DNA of 64,000 nt from Acanthaster planci (GCF_001949145.1 NW_019091362.1:999838-1063837); one strand, 5' to 3'. Counted from the stretch's first letter, positions 1 through 13,100 are shown. The notes: generated by a model from the sequence alone, not told the origin. A program made the numbers and translations.

Positions 1-614
1 AGTGAGTCGGTATTTATCAGTTTGCCAGTCTTGTAATATGGTAATTTTAACTCCCCTGGCAATTTTTTTAAGAGACTCCCTGAATCTTGCAAAATCCAGT
101 ATTGTGTAGGAAACCATTTGCAAATGCTCCATATTTGTATCTTTCAATGAACAAGTTCCATCCGATGTAATACGGCCTGGATTCTGCCTTCCACAATCCC
201 GCAGAATCCATTAAAAAATCTTGATGGATTTTGGAGCCCCTGGGAGAGGCAGGGTTAAGTCATTTGTTTGCCGAATTCTGACTGTATATTGTAAGACATG
301 AATCTGGATTTCTGTCTGGTCATCTCGTAAGTTCATCAAGTTGTCACGTGGGTTTGGGAAAGTAACTGAACCCCAACTCCCTAGGTATTTGTTGAAGGAA
401 TTTCCTAGAATTCTCCAAAATTCCTGTATCATTATGGAATGGAGTGAAACAGGCTTTTAATGACGTGAAGTAAAATGGGTTTAGCAGTGTCTTTTTCAAT
501 CTCAGAAAGCCCATCCCTCAAAACCATGTGCTGGAATTGGAGAGATATGAGAAAGTTGTAGTAAAGCAAGACTAGGCCTAAATGAATAAAACAAATTTAA
601 TTTGGGGGTTTCAG
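1..614 (+). other. ZC3H15: Intron of ZC3H15 (upstream part outside window)
   Basis: No coding exon is recognisable here. The stretch ends in a pyrimidine-poor but usable acceptor (ttcag, AG at 613-614) that opens the first ZC3H15 exon seen in the window. Upstream exons, including the CCCH zinc fingers, lie before base 1. Short open frames here show no family resemblance. Confidence 0.6.
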
Positions 615-719
615 ATCACGGGTCGTGAGCTGTTTGCCTTCAACCCAGACCTGGTCGGGGATGACGATGATGAGGCTGCAGATGATACGCAATACAGGCG
701 AGGAAGTGACGATGAAGGG
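615..719 (+). CDS. ZC3H15: ZC3H15 exon (third from last)
   Basis: Acceptor ttcag before 615 and donor gtacgt after 719. The 105 bp encode 35 residues starting ITGRELFAFNPDLV and ending RRGSDDEG. This is the best conserved stretch of the partial gene and the main basis of the identification. Confidence 0.88.
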
Positions 720-2670
720 GTACGTTAAACTTTCCTGCCATTTCCATGGTTACTCAAGTCCAGTTGCACCCCATCTTGTTGTTTTATGGAAGTTACTCCT
801 TCCTATGATTGCTTACCTCTGATTTGCAAATCACAGAGCGCCAACCAGTACAATTTTTATCATATTTCGTACAATTTTTCAGTGACAATATGACACTATG
901 ATTTTTCTCAATAAAATACGACTTACAAAAAAAAAGTTTCTTAGTTTTTTAGATTTTTACCCATGATTTGGCTTGAAAATTGACGTTTTTCTGAAGACAG
1001 TTTCATACCACCAAATGCATACCACAAACATAACGTGGTGTCCATCCATGAGGCCCTCTATTGTCTGTTGCTGCTTGGTTTGTACAGTTTGTCTGTGTGC
1101 TGTATGTAAACTATGAATGTATAAGCAAAATCAGTCTGGGGCCCAGACTATGCATCGCGCTCCTTCAATCGTTCAGTGTAGGGAATTACGCAACACTGAA
1201 GAGTACGAAATTATTTGGACAGATAAAAACATGCATTTAATTTTCTCTGTATAAAAGCAGATTGCAGTAGTGGTCAAAAGTGGGTCTGTGATTTTGCTGC
1301 TTCATTGATAAAAATAGTGAACAAAGTTGCTCATTCATTTAAATCTGAAACTCAGGAAATTTCTAAATTAAGCTGTCTCCTCTGCCGTCCGGTCTACAAA
1401 TAGTTTTCCTTGAACTTGGAAAAGAAAATGAAAGGATTTGGGGTCACCCTTATCCAGTGCTGAGTTTAGACTTGCACCTGCTGTGCATAAGGAGTTTGAT
1501 TCATATTGCAGTTAATTTGCAGTAATTTTTTCCAAGGCCATGCTGTCGTCATTTTGTATCTCCCGTACCATGATGGTTTAGAGCAGACTTTCAAGATATT
1601 GCAAAGACTTCTGCCTCAACAAAAAAAGATCATTTCATCCAAAAAGACACTCGGAACTCACATGGAATCTCTTTGAATCGCAGGTCATTTCAATTATTTT
1701 CTCCCTCCCCAAACCACAGGATGCAGTTGTGAAAGATGTCAGGATAGAAAACATCACAGCCACAGAAGTAGATGGCTCGGGGACGGTATCAATGACCCAC
1801 AACAGGGAGGGGGAAACGAGTACAGTTGTTGAGGCCTCGTTGCCCGGAACCAGAATAGACGAGAAAGAAGCAGAAGGTAAGGTCAACTCTCATTATGACA
1901 AGCTCTGCTCAGGGATTGCTGTTACCTTGTATAACCAGAGCCTTGTTTTAAAGTAACTGGAGAAATTTGGACAGAAAACAAAAGAATTCAAAAAATTGAG
2001 ACCCACCGAATTTGCTTTTTGTAAGAGTTATGTTAACGGTGTTGTATGTGTCAGGAGTAGACTTTAGAGTCAAAATTGTTGGAGGTTTGACCTCCTTGTA
2101 AAAGACTTGATGATACGTCTTTGAGTTATACCAGGCAAGATATGGGACAGAGGGGTACCCCCCTTACCTGTCTAATCCCTATACACACTCTAGACTATTG
2201 TTACCTAACACATCCCCCCTAGAAGTCTGTAAAGAATTCCTGAGATTCCGATAAAACAATGACCAACACAAATGATTTGAGCGAGAACTCATGCCTTCTC
2301 AATTGATAAAAGTCCATTGTATCTTATTTCCCAAAATGTTCCCCAGAAAAAACGTTAGGGCTGCACTGTCAAAATAGGGAAACAGGAATCTTATCTAATT
2401 AGGGGTGGAGGCTAAGTGAGGAAGCTTCTAATTGGGTACACTAATTATGTGAGTCATTTCTTAGATGAAGACAGCAAACTCGACCAAGCGGCTGCCCTTC
2501 CTGCTGACGAGACGTCAGATCAAGAAGAACCAGCCGCCGCAGCGGCCACTGTCAATGGAGTCCCAGTCGATGAGAATCTCTTTGTTGAGGATGTGGAAGT
2601 CGACGAAGACCTCTTTGATCAGGAGCTAGACCTGGAGGAGGATATGGACGACTTGAACCTCAGAGATTGA
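615..2670 (+). CDS. ZC3H15: ZC3H15 (DFRP1), C-terminal three exons
   Basis: This is the 3' end of the gene for zinc finger CCCH domain-containing protein 15. In the known family this protein binds and stabilises the GTPase DRG1 in the cytoplasm. Joined exons 615-719, 1720-1876 and 2465-2670 give 155 residues and a TGA stop, with compatible phases (0, 0, 1). The first exon contains GRELFAFNPDLV followed by an acidic D/E run and ADDTQYRRGSDDEG, matching the vertebrate GRELF.F.P.LV.DDDEEADDT.Y segment. The last exon ends with VPVDENLF and two acidic VDE.LF-type blocks, as in the vertebrate C terminus. The N-terminal zinc fingers and DRG-binding core lie upstream of the window. The next gene, DNAJC10, is convergent, its stop 4.45 kb away. 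The middle segment is poorly conserved, so the internal junctions rest on splice signals and phase. Confidence 0.88.
1720..1876 (+). CDS. ZC3H15: ZC3H15 exon (penultimate)
   Basis: Acceptor ccacag before 1720 and donor gtaagg after 1876. The 157 bp start in phase 0 at DAVVKDVRIENI and end one base into a codon. The content is acidic and low in conservation, as is the equivalent vertebrate segment. The frame stays open and joins both neighbours. Confidence 0.82.
2124..2274 (+). repeat. Copy of a short hAT-like repeat (shared with 55181-55313)
   Basis: About 60 bases beginning TATACC, with a GGGGTACCCCCC core and an end in CTAATCCCTATA, closely match the insertion at 55181-55236. The start is sharp in both copies. 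The 3' end here is a guess: the flank ctttgagt at the left resembles atttgagc after 2274, as an 8-bp target duplication would. It lies in the last ZC3H15 intron. Confidence 0.5.
2465..2670 (+). CDS. ZC3H15: ZC3H15 terminal exon with stop
   Basis: Acceptor tttcttag before 2465. The first two bases complete an Asp codon begun in the previous exon. It encodes DEDSKLDQAA, an Ala run, GVPVDENLF and a strongly acidic end LDLEEDMDDLNLRD, then TGA at 2668-2670. The VPVDENLF motif is the family's C-terminal signature. Confidence 0.9.
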
Positions 2671-2694
2671 AGTAGCTTGTGACACTCCAAGACT

Positions 2695-2700
2695 AATAAA
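2695..2700 (+). promoter_or_regulatory. ZC3H15: Candidate ZC3H15 polyadenylation signal AATAAA
   Basis: A canonical AATAAA starts 25 bases after the stop codon, implying a very short 3' UTR if used. A second AATAAA occurs at 3142-3147. The sequence alone cannot show which is used. Confidence 0.45.
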
Positions 2701-5700
2701 AAGAACAAAATCAGACCTAAATGCTGACATCTCGCCGCTTCCCTAGTGATGATGAAACTGTATTTATTTCTACACACAGGTTGAAAAGGAGAATGAAATG
2801 ACTATCATGCGGGATTTTAGTGGTTCCGAAAAAACTTTGGTTAGGCTCCAAAATCTCTTAAAGGATTTTGATTTTAAAAAAATACCAAACTGTGGAGTGT
2901 GGACCCAGTGAGGCTACAGTTAGACCGAAAACTACAGACTTCTTTGGCTTAAAAATCTCAGAACTGCTTGTCTTTGATTCTTTCACAGCCGTTTCAGATA
3001 CAAGTACATCCCAAATTTGTCAAGCGGAATGGTATCTCAGTAAGACACAAGGGGTGCGTCATTTTTGGATGGAATTCACACTTTCAAATTTGGATTCCTT
3101 TTCTGTAATTTCTTGGAGTGTCACAGTGTGTAAAGCCTGAAAATAAAATTATTTCCTTGCAATAAGGAAAAGGATTGCAAGTAGTTGAAAAATATGTGTA
3201 TTTCTTAAAAAGGGGTTGGGGTTGGGGGGGGGAAGTGTTTTCATGAAAGGCAGCATGGAAGCTTGCTGAAGCATTAATCAAATGAAAAAGTAGTTTCAAC
3301 CAGTGAAAGTTTTGCACAAATCTACATAGAAGTGTATCAAGATTTTTTTAAGGACAAACCTGATGTTATTGTAGATGGATGGTAATAAGACATCTCACCA
3401 TTTTCATGTACCATTTTCGAGTACAGAAAGTACACTTGCTTGTACATGAAAGAGTGGCATAAATTCTGCAAGCAGGGCACACGATGGCGGTTATGTTTTT
3501 GAAATGATACTGAAATGAAAGTTTGGCAATAATCACTTGATCACTTCCTCTGCTCTTTGGACTTTCCAGGAAAAGCTGGTTCCCCCAAGATATCCCCAGC
3601 AAACTGCATGCATTGTAAACCTTGTAGAAAAAAGAAATGAATACAGCATTTGAAAGATTCTTTTATGAATTGTGTTTCTTTTATTTTTTTCCATCAATTA
3701 TTCCGAAAGATAAGAAAGAAAATAATTTCATTTTGAAGGAACTCAGTTCTCGTCAATTAAACTTTTGAAGTGGGTACTTCCAAACTACTCAATTCATTTT
3801 TGCATCAGATTTTGTGGAGAATGTTTGTTTCACCAGGCTCCTGTTCAGACAGAATTATGGCAGTCTTTGAAAAATCATGATAGCAAAATTGTTTGAACTA
3901 ATAGGGTATTAACAAATAGCCATTAATTTACACTGTACATAAATATATTTCAGTTCTATGAATTAATAGGGTTTGTGTTCTTTCTTTTGTCTGTTTTAAT
4001 ATTTATTTTATTCCCGGGTTTGTTTCTTATTCCCTCAGCATTTGTCCTCACTTTTGCTGGTGAGCCAGGGATGTTATTCCCTGCTCTTACTGCTATCAAG
4101 TGCATTAAGTGTACCAAGATTCGTCCTAGCATGATAAAAATCCAATACTGGATAAGACTGCAGACTTTCTGGCCACCATGTCAATTAGTTGTAATTTTTG
4201 AGGGAGCCCACTTAAGCTGACTTCAGCCAGTCTGGATGGGAATGAAGTCTTCCAAGTAACTATTTGCATACTCGGTCTATTTGTATTTTGTAGGTTAACT
4301 GCTTGCAACATGGGGAATGGTACATGTAGTCGATACATGTAAAGTGTGGCGTCATTTGTTACAGATCAACCACTTGATACCGGATGACGTGTTAACACAT
4401 AATTTTCTATATTTGTTCCATGGAGGACGTGTACGCTCGTTCAAGAATTCTTTTCATTTCCGTGGTTGAGGCATTGACATGTTGTGTTTGGTTGGGCAAA
4501 GCACAATTGCAAGGTTGAAGAATTTGTGGGTAAAAAACCTCCCCCAACAGCTTTCTCAGAGAAGGAAATCCGATGTTAACTGGTGAAGGTCCAAGCCTGT
4601 CATTTGTATACATCTTGATCACATTTTCCTTTTTGGATAAGCAACCCTTTTTCAGGATGGGGCATGCTATTCTGTCCCAAATCAAACGTGCCAAGAATAT
4701 GATTGATACACGGAGTTGGAAATCAGGAATGTAATATCAATTGGCAAATAATCAAAACCAACCCTCTCCTGACTTTATCTCGTCTTGGTTAGCTACTAAA
4801 ATTTTCTAACATGCACTTGTGCTGTGCTGTCGTCGATATGTCCCAAATCTGAATACACTGTACATGCACATCACACACCTATTATAAAACACCGATGATT
4901 CAAAGTTAACATATGAAAATAATTATTTTTATTGTCATTTTTACACCGGCTTTAATGCACAGGACACCCAACATGCTTGAAATTAAGTATTTGCCTAAAA
5001 TTGTCAATAAAATAACTTACATCTATAAGAACATCAATGATGAACAACAAAATGTCCGATTAGACATTGACAAAACCAAAGGAGAATCTGTCAAATATCT
5101 CATCTCCATTATCAGTATTACAGTTATGAAAGGTCCATGTCATGCGTCAATCAATTGAACCCTAGGACTGAATGGTTAAACCAGCCATAAAATACATTTC
5201 AAAGCTGTACAAGACTATGCAATAAAACAATGTGGCATATAAACACATCTGAATTTCAACCAATGTGCACGCATGTTGACAAATCTGTGTGCAAAAAAAT
5301 AGTTAAGACTGTTAGGCCATCATGGTTTATTTTAGGAAGATGCATCATAGATGAATTCATTAAAGAAATTTGCAAATTGAACATAAAATTGGTCTGTTCC
5401 TATTAAGTACATCCATTTTAACAAACTCCTAACCGAGTTTATCTACCATCCAAACAAACATCACAAGAATTAAACTAAATTGATGAACACCCGATGTTAA
5501 CGTTACACAAAGCGAATAATTTACTGAAAAAACAAATGCCACAAATACCAAAATACACATCCGACAGTTGGAACCAAGCAATATTAGTGAAAGTGTGGCT
5601 AATGCAACAGATGTACAAAAACATAGGTATCAGACAATTTTGCCTGTCTGAAAAACAAAAACAGGAGGGTAGACCTGAAGTACTGTCAACATCAATTTGT

Positions 5701-7122
5701 CGGGTTCTATTTATTTTTTGGCTTATTTGTAAAGGATTACTTGAGAAAGGTAATGTACAAAGAAATAAAAATAAATATTTCTAATAAAACCGAGAGGGTT
5801 TCAAAGTTGCCATCTGGTGAGAAAAATACCAATGCTACAGTAAAAAAAATGCTTTTATAAAGTAAAGAACAGTTAAAAAAAATACTTTTATAAAGTGAAG
5901 TAGAAATGTTAAAGCATTAAAAAATCATGCAATTTCATGCTAGAAAGACGGAATTCGGTTGCACTTGTTGCTACAAAAGTGGCAAGAAGGCTACCATCAA
6001 CATTAAAAATCTGCACCTGAGGGAGGAAATGTTGCTACCCTCTAGAATTCATTCCAAAACTAACAATCTCCCTGAAGTTTCCTTGATCCAAAATTTTGAC
6101 ATACTTCCATGGACTTTATTCATAAGAAATGCAATCTTGACAGCTTTCCTCTTAAATTAATTGACTTGATCAGATTGAAGCAATTAGAACTTAAGGAGTA
6201 ATGACGCAAGAATATGAAATTGAGACTTGTTATTGCTACACGTAGGACGGGGATTAGGGAGACACAGGGTTTAATAGGGACACACTGCCAAAACAGTGAT
6301 TAGGTTTGGGGGCTGAACAATTCCAATTTTCCTAGAGCATTTTAAAATATTGATATTACTATACATGTGCACTGTGGCTTAAAACTTCATGTAAAAGCAG
6401 CTGACAAGAAGAATACGGCGGTAAGTTCTTCACAGTCCACATACACAAACACATATTCAATTGAAACTGTGATAAAACTGCCAATCAATTTACTTGTTTC
6501 CAACAAATGAGGCCACAGAGCAGGATAGGTTTCCAATGCTTGTAAAGACAGAATAACGAGAGGATGAGGCAATGTATTGTTTCAGCTTTTACTTTTTTCT
6601 GATGTGGAAAATCTCTCAAGTATGTGAGTCTCATGCTCTGTGAGTCTCATGCTCAGTGAGCGAGTCTCATGCCCAGTTAGTGAGTCCCATGCTCAGAGAG
6701 TGAGTCTCATGCAGTCAGCCCCACGCTTAGTGAGTCTTATGCTGTGATCCCCATGCTCAGTGAGTCTCATGCCCAGTTAGTGAGTCCCATGCTTAGTGAG
6801 TGAGTCTCATGCAGTCACCCAACGCTCAGTGAGTCTTATGCTGTGATCCCCATGCTCACTGAGTCTGATGCTCAGTGAGTCTGATGCTCAGTGAGTGAGT
6901 CTCATGCTCAGTGAGGGAGTGTCAGCAGACCTGTTATCCAACTTGCCGACAATGTAAACATGGTTATCCCTTCGATGGTCAACAGAGAGTGAAACCAATG
7001 CACATAAAATGTGAAGCTGCTTTTGAATGCACCCGGTGTTTTCTTTAGAAAAGGAGAAAACGAGACAAACTATACTATCCAAGAGTCGATGAGTTGCTCT
7101 TCTATTTCCAGTGGTTGGGAGG
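2701..7122. other. Intergenic interval between convergent ZC3H15 and DNAJC10
   Basis: No coding exon on either strand. It should contain both 3' UTRs: ZC3H15 from the left, DNAJC10 from the right. For DNAJC10 the nearest good signal on the minus strand is the reverse complement of AATAAA at 6115-6120, about 1 kb after its stop, but this is only a candidate. AT-rich sequence fills 4.7-6.2 kb, and the minisatellite at 6623-6920 is the only strong structure. Short open frames here look random. Confidence 0.6.
6623..6920. repeat. Minisatellite with about 100-bp higher-order unit
   Basis: About fifteen variants of an 18-22 base unit (GTGAGTCTCATGCTCA and relatives) lie head to tail. They form a higher-order unit: the GCCCAGTTAG variant at 6671 recurs at 6771, and GCTGTGATCC at 6741 recurs at about 6840. 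So two copies of a roughly 100-bp block can be read. It starts about 200 bp beyond the DNAJC10 stop codon and may lie inside that gene's 3' UTR. Confidence 0.9.
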
Positions 7123-7149
7123 TCAAAGTTCATCCTTGATATTTTTGCT
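7123..7149 (-). CDS. DNAJC10: DNAJC10 terminal micro-exon encoding SKNIKDEL
   Basis: A pyrimidine-rich acceptor (tgctttccttctatag) precedes nine codons: SKNIKDEL and TGA at 7123-7125. KDEL is the ER retention signal expected for ERdj5. The phase fits exon 19 exactly, making 806 residues in total. It is too short for ordinary open-frame detection. Confidence 0.87.
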   Translation of the reverse strand, partial: SKNIKDEL

Positions 7150-10100
7150 CTATAGAAGGAAAGCAAAATGATGCATGTGAATATTGGAGGAGACATCAAT
7201 ACAAACTGCAAAATCCACGAACCAAATAAATTAAAAGTCCAATATCTCCGCTTGCCTTTTCACTGGTATCAGAATGTCATCCTTGGGACCATACTTAGAA
7301 AATTCCAGACAATTATTCATAGAATTTGTTCTCTGCTGCATTCATGAAATTCTAGGTTTGCTAGAATGTATTTGGTAAAGCATCAAGATAATTGAGTCAG
7401 AGAAGTTGACCGCTTCAGCTACTTACACTGCTTAACTTCTGCGTAAATCTTTTCTGAAGAAGCGCTATTAAACTGCTTGGAGTTTTATCCACTTGTTCAC
7501 CATACCAATTCTGTGAGAAAGACATAAAACAATTGTATCCTGAATTATCTAGTAAAGACATTCTACCCATGAAAACATGGTTAAAAGTCTTAATTCCAAA
7601 GGGTTTGGCCATCCTCTAGAAAGGGTGAAAATTGAGAACAAATCAGTAGATACACGTACACTGACAGACTAACGTAACAGAAATAATACAGGTCATTGCT
7701 CGAATTGAAACTTTCCATCAAGAACAAGAAACAATCGGCATGAAGAAACGATATTTATCTCTGTTGCAACGCCCAATAGTTCAGGGATTGAGGACCGTTA
7801 GGGTTAAATCCTCACTTGGGTATTCAATTTATTGCATCTACATTTCCACAACAGCAGTTTTCACTTTTGAATCAAGTTTCCCTGAAAATTGGATGTTCAA
7901 CTGATGGATGGAAATCCCTTGCACTTAATTTCTTTTCTCCCATGTTACTTTCCCTGAAATTCTCCAACATATTCACGCAAGTTAACAGCCCGTTAAACAG
8001 CAGATGTCATGCATAACATAGCACCCTCCTCACAGCTAGAGGAAATTGTGGAGATGCACTACTGCCTTCCAAAAACCCAACAACACTGAGGATCTTTTGA
8101 GGCTGTACAAAATACAACAAAATTCAAAATACTAATGACCTACCTGGGAATGGCCAACCTTGTGCGTGCCTCTATAAATTCGTACAGTGGGGAAGTAATT
8201 AACACTGGCCTGTTGACATATATTCTGGTTTTGAGTGCAGTCTACCTTGCCAGCACGTACATAGCCTTCAACACCCTGCAAGAATAAAAGTTCACAAAAA
8301 TTGTGACAAACATCGGGATANAAAACGTCTACAAATGCATTCCACAAATACTTGAAGGAAGACTGAGCTTAGATCGCAATGGGCTTTGCACAAGAACCCT
8401 TTCAATGGGGAGTATGAGAGATGTATACCAGATCTAAAATTCCATTACCTACAACGACACAGGTTTGTTTCCATTCTGACAAAAATCAGACACGTAGAAT
8501 TTGCACCATACATGTACATTCCTCACTAAAGCTCTTAATTTGGCTAGCTCTCTGCTGTGTTAATGGACGCATCTCTGTAAACAAACATGTCAGAGCAACT
8601 GTGTATGCTTAGCTGCACTATGAATTCAGTCCCCTATATTAAATATTGCCTGGTGTACGAAAATGACCTTAAGAGAGACTACCAACCCTGGCCACTTGCT
8701 CAAACTCCGGCTGGTACTGCTGACAAGGCATGCAGTGTGGCATGTGAAAATCGATCACCCAGGGATCTGTGCTGCGGAGGACTTTATCCCGGAAGTTGCT
8801 CCGGCTGATGGTTTCTACAATGGAAGGCAGGAAGTTGTGAGCCCAGAAGAAGATGGAGTTGGAATCCCGGAACCAACCATTGTAATCACTGCCAGAAAAA
8901 ACCCAGAAAAGAAAACAAAAGGAAAAAGACACAGTCAATTATGACCAATGTCTGAGCTTGTGGACAGAGTTCCAGGTTCTCTACAGAGTGATGCAATGCT
9001 ACGGACGGTTTGGTACCAGATCTCCTTTCAAACAAAGTTAGATACTGGATAACAATTCAGTTGGTTTCTTTTAGGTAATGACCAAAAGCTTTTAAAAGTT
9101 TTGGCCTTTGCTCTCCAACATCCTTTACATTACTTCAGTATTCACTCAGTAAACAGCCCTGTACTTTGCCGAGGTAATACTACTACACCGAAGTTCAACA
9201 ATATAGCAACACACTCTAAGGAATGCCAGGCTGGTCCTTTGACACACACAATGGACCCAGAGGGTAGCACCAATCCAATTTTGCATTCAACAAAACCCTT
9301 TTGTAAGAGGTGAACCGGCAATTTCTCCAGAAGTAGGGGGATAAGCTACCTTCTTCCTGTGTTTCCAGTTCGTCCGAATGGGAAAGCCCGGATAGTAGGG
9401 TAGCTACGAATGCCTTGTTGATTACACAGATCCCCATGGGTCACACAATCGATCGTGCCCACTCCAGCTGTGCCGTTCAATTTCTAAATTAATCCAAAAG
9501 GGAGAAAACAGTTATTACGCTTTGTACCCAGAAAAATTGTCATTTATTTGACCAGAAATTCTTTGGAATCAAATCCCATTTTTGTTTCTCTCATAACAGA
9601 AGCACACCTTACGAGGAAAATTCCAACTGATAATTCCTGACAACACTTTTAAGTAGACACTCTGTCAATGTTATGGCTTCCAAACACAAGACCAAGACAA
9701 CTTCAAACACATAGTATTAACTGGAATATATGTTTTCTATGTGGTGGATACAGGGTACCAGACCAAAATGGCTGCTAAGCAGCATGTACCTTGGCTAGTT
9801 TCCGCCACTCAGGCAACAGTGCTTGGCAGGGTCCACACCACGGCGCATAGAAGTCCACTAACCACATGTCCTTCTGGTCCCGGTTTATGACGAGATTCCG
9901 GAAGCTGGTTGGGTCCAGACTGACCATCGTTGGATGCAAGATATCCTGAAATCCAGACAAAACAAATAGAATATCAGAGAATGCATTACATGAATTTAAT
10001 TCACTTGTCCAACCTCAGTGCAAATAAATATGTTTTACTTACAAAGGGTATCTTGCAGTAACACGACATATCTTGTCACAGAAAGAAAAACAGATTTCAA

Positions 10101-13100
10101 TACTGTGCATGTATTAGGCCCCCCAAAAAATTTGTTTGCCTCTGGTCTGACTGATGTTCTGGAATTTATGCGGTGATGTGGCTTTTGTTTGTTTTTGTTC
10201 TTTCTTCCTGCAGGGTTGGATTGTACAGACCATTGCAGACAAACGTTGCTGAGTCAGGGGACTAGACCAGCTTCATCATGATTATAAGCTGACAACAAAC
10301 AACTTCGTATCCATAGCCTGCTATCATTGCTCAACATCAATGTCATTGGGATCTATTGCCCGGGGTACAAAATCGACATGCCCGTAAAAATCTGGAGGCA
10401 GTGCAGCAATAGAGGGTGCTGTTGCAGCTTTCACAGAAAAACAAAGATTGACACACATGCTTGAAATCGACGCAAGCGCTGACCAGAGATGGAAGACTTT
10501 TTAAGGGGCCTTACTAGAAATATTCATACATAAGTAATAAGCCAATTGCGAGTTAAATTTGAATAAAATCTGGTACACTGTGTTATCTGATTGCACAGAA
10601 ACATAACAATTAAATTCCCCAGACTAAAGACACTGTTGCTATACCTCGTGATTCGGGGCAAGCTTTTGCATAGTGACCATCATCTCTGGAATGGACTGGT
10701 TCCTTTGTGCCGTTCTTATCCATTGGGAATAGTGTATTGTTGCAAGGTGTCTCTTATGTAACTAAGCAAAAGCTTGCCCCAAATCACCAGGTATAGCAAC
10801 AGTGGTTTTAGCATGGAGAATTCAAGTTGTTATGTTCACGTGAATGCAAAGAACTCAGTGTACCAGATTTTATTCAAATTTAACTCGCAAATGGCTTATT
10901 GGTATTAACGTATACACAAAAGCACAGTTCACGCATTGGGGGCTTTAATGCCTACTGCATACTATAAGCATATGCAAATCTGATCAACCATGAGTGAAAT
11001 GAATTTGGGATCAATCCAAGATTAGAGTAGCCTTTCTTCAAGACAGGCAATGTATTACCTCAATGAAATCCACAATCTCCTCTGCTGTCTTGTACCCTGT
11101 GTTCATGTGTGGTTTGCTGTCATTGTACATGATGGTAGTCGGGTAGGACCGGACGTTGTGTTGGTTACACAGTGCGTTGTGGATGGTGCAGTCTACCGTG
11201 CCAAAGTGAATGTCTGTTCTCCTAGTGGCTGCCTTGCGCAACTGAGGTAGCATCTGTCTGCATGGTGGACAATGCTGTTCATAAAATCAAAGAAAAAAAG
11301 GGCGATTTCAGTCTAATGAATGGCAGAAACCAGGAAATAAAATCAGACGACATTTAGATCTGACCTTAACATAAAAGTGAACACAATGCAGTTTTGTGAC
11401 ATCAGCTCAAATACATGACATCAAATTCCCAACATCTGAGTGTGCATAGTCAGGTAGGACCACACGCTGTGTTTGTTACAGAGCGAACTCAAGCAAATTT
11501 CAAAACTGTTTCAAAAGATGTCAAATTTTCTTCATTTTGGAATTTGCCTGAAGTGTAAAACGGCATGGCATCGGGGATTGCAAATTTGGGGACCCCGTTC
11601 CTGTAACAGAAGGGAGACCTACATTTTAACTTTTGAATTCACCCTGGTAGATGACTGTGACATCATGCTCAATAACTGTAGGGTTAGTGTTGTCAAAAAA
11701 GGGCAGGGTTTTGAGTTTTGAGGGAAAATATAAGGGGAATCTGTGAATGTTTTAACACATGACACAGGACATGGTAGATTCAAAGTTGCACAACTGGCTT
11801 ATCAGTAAGAAAGTCATATTTTCTCACAATTTACGATTTGAAATTTCCAAAAAAAGGGTCAGCCCAATAGAGAGTGTGTTGCCTGTGTTCCTTAAGGGGA
11901 CCAGTTTTGCAAGATTAAAATGACAGTCTCAATGGCAACTATGTCTTTTTCAACTAACCAAATTCTAATTTTCTAGAAAATGTTTCACTCTGTCAGGCTT
12001 TTACAAGATTCCGCCAAAAGAAATACAACCACATTCAATTAAAAAAACTCCCACTTGGCAAAAGAATTGACAATTTGCTAACTTACTGGAGAAAAGAAAT
12101 CGACAAACCACAGCTCCTTTCCGCCAGTGACAGGATCAGGGAAACTCTCAGGGCCAAGCATGTGCAGTCGAGAGTCTATGCTCTGTCTAGCAAAGGCTGC
12201 AATATCCTGGGCAAACAGACGACCTGTGGGCACAAAGGACACATTCAGGCCGTGCTGAAGATCTGAGGACTACAACAAGTGAGGACATGGGGTTCAATAA
12301 TTATTAAAGGAACCAAAACACTGAGTGGAAACAACAAATCACAATTCAGTCCAAAAATTCTTAGTAGGGTCATTCCATGAAGTTGGGGCACAATTTTTGA
12401 CGTTGTCAATTGTTACGTGGGTTCCGTAAAAATGAACAGCTATTTCCCTGCGTGTGGATTCCACACTGACATTGTTATACATCTTGCATGGTTGAATACA
12501 GAGGTGGGTGTTACTTTTCCAGAGTAAGTGACCTACTCTACAGGTCATGACAGGCGGTAAAAGTTACCCATTGTAACAAGAACACCGTCACAAATTGTGT
12601 CCCAACCCCATGGAATGACCCAGTAATAAAATCCTGCCTTTAATGCGACTTTTGTAAAAACGCTGATTGATTACCCTCAATATTTGCGAGTAGATGACGT
12701 ATGACATGTGAGACACACTGTGGGAGTTCCAGTGGTGTAACCAGGGGATGGGGACCGTGCAGGAGCCCATCTTCCCCATAAAAATGGTGTTTAACTCATC
12801 CCTCCCCCACAGGAAATTGAGACAACAGAGAAAATCACAGTATTATTGAGAACACACTGGGCCTTACCTTCTCCACTCACCTCTAGCAATAAGACTAATG
12901 GGAAAATTACAGCACAATGCTCTCATTTCTGAATGAATTTTTATGAATCTAACATTCAAACAAAAGATGGCAAGATGTGCATAGAGGCAATCAACCTATT
13001 AGTTGGATAAACCTTTTTGGCAATCTGACTGAACTTCAATAAAAATTTCCACAACCTTGCTTTGCATTGAACCTTAACTGTTTATTTCATTTGATGTGAA

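Noticed and set aside
6623-6920. CRISPR-like array
   Set aside because: Units are contiguous degenerate tandem repeats without spacers, in animal DNA.
7415-7612. DNAJC10 ending at the TGA at 7415
   Set aside because: Would drop the KDEL; a consensus donor at 7426 and a matching KDEL exon at 7149-7123 give the expected C terminus.
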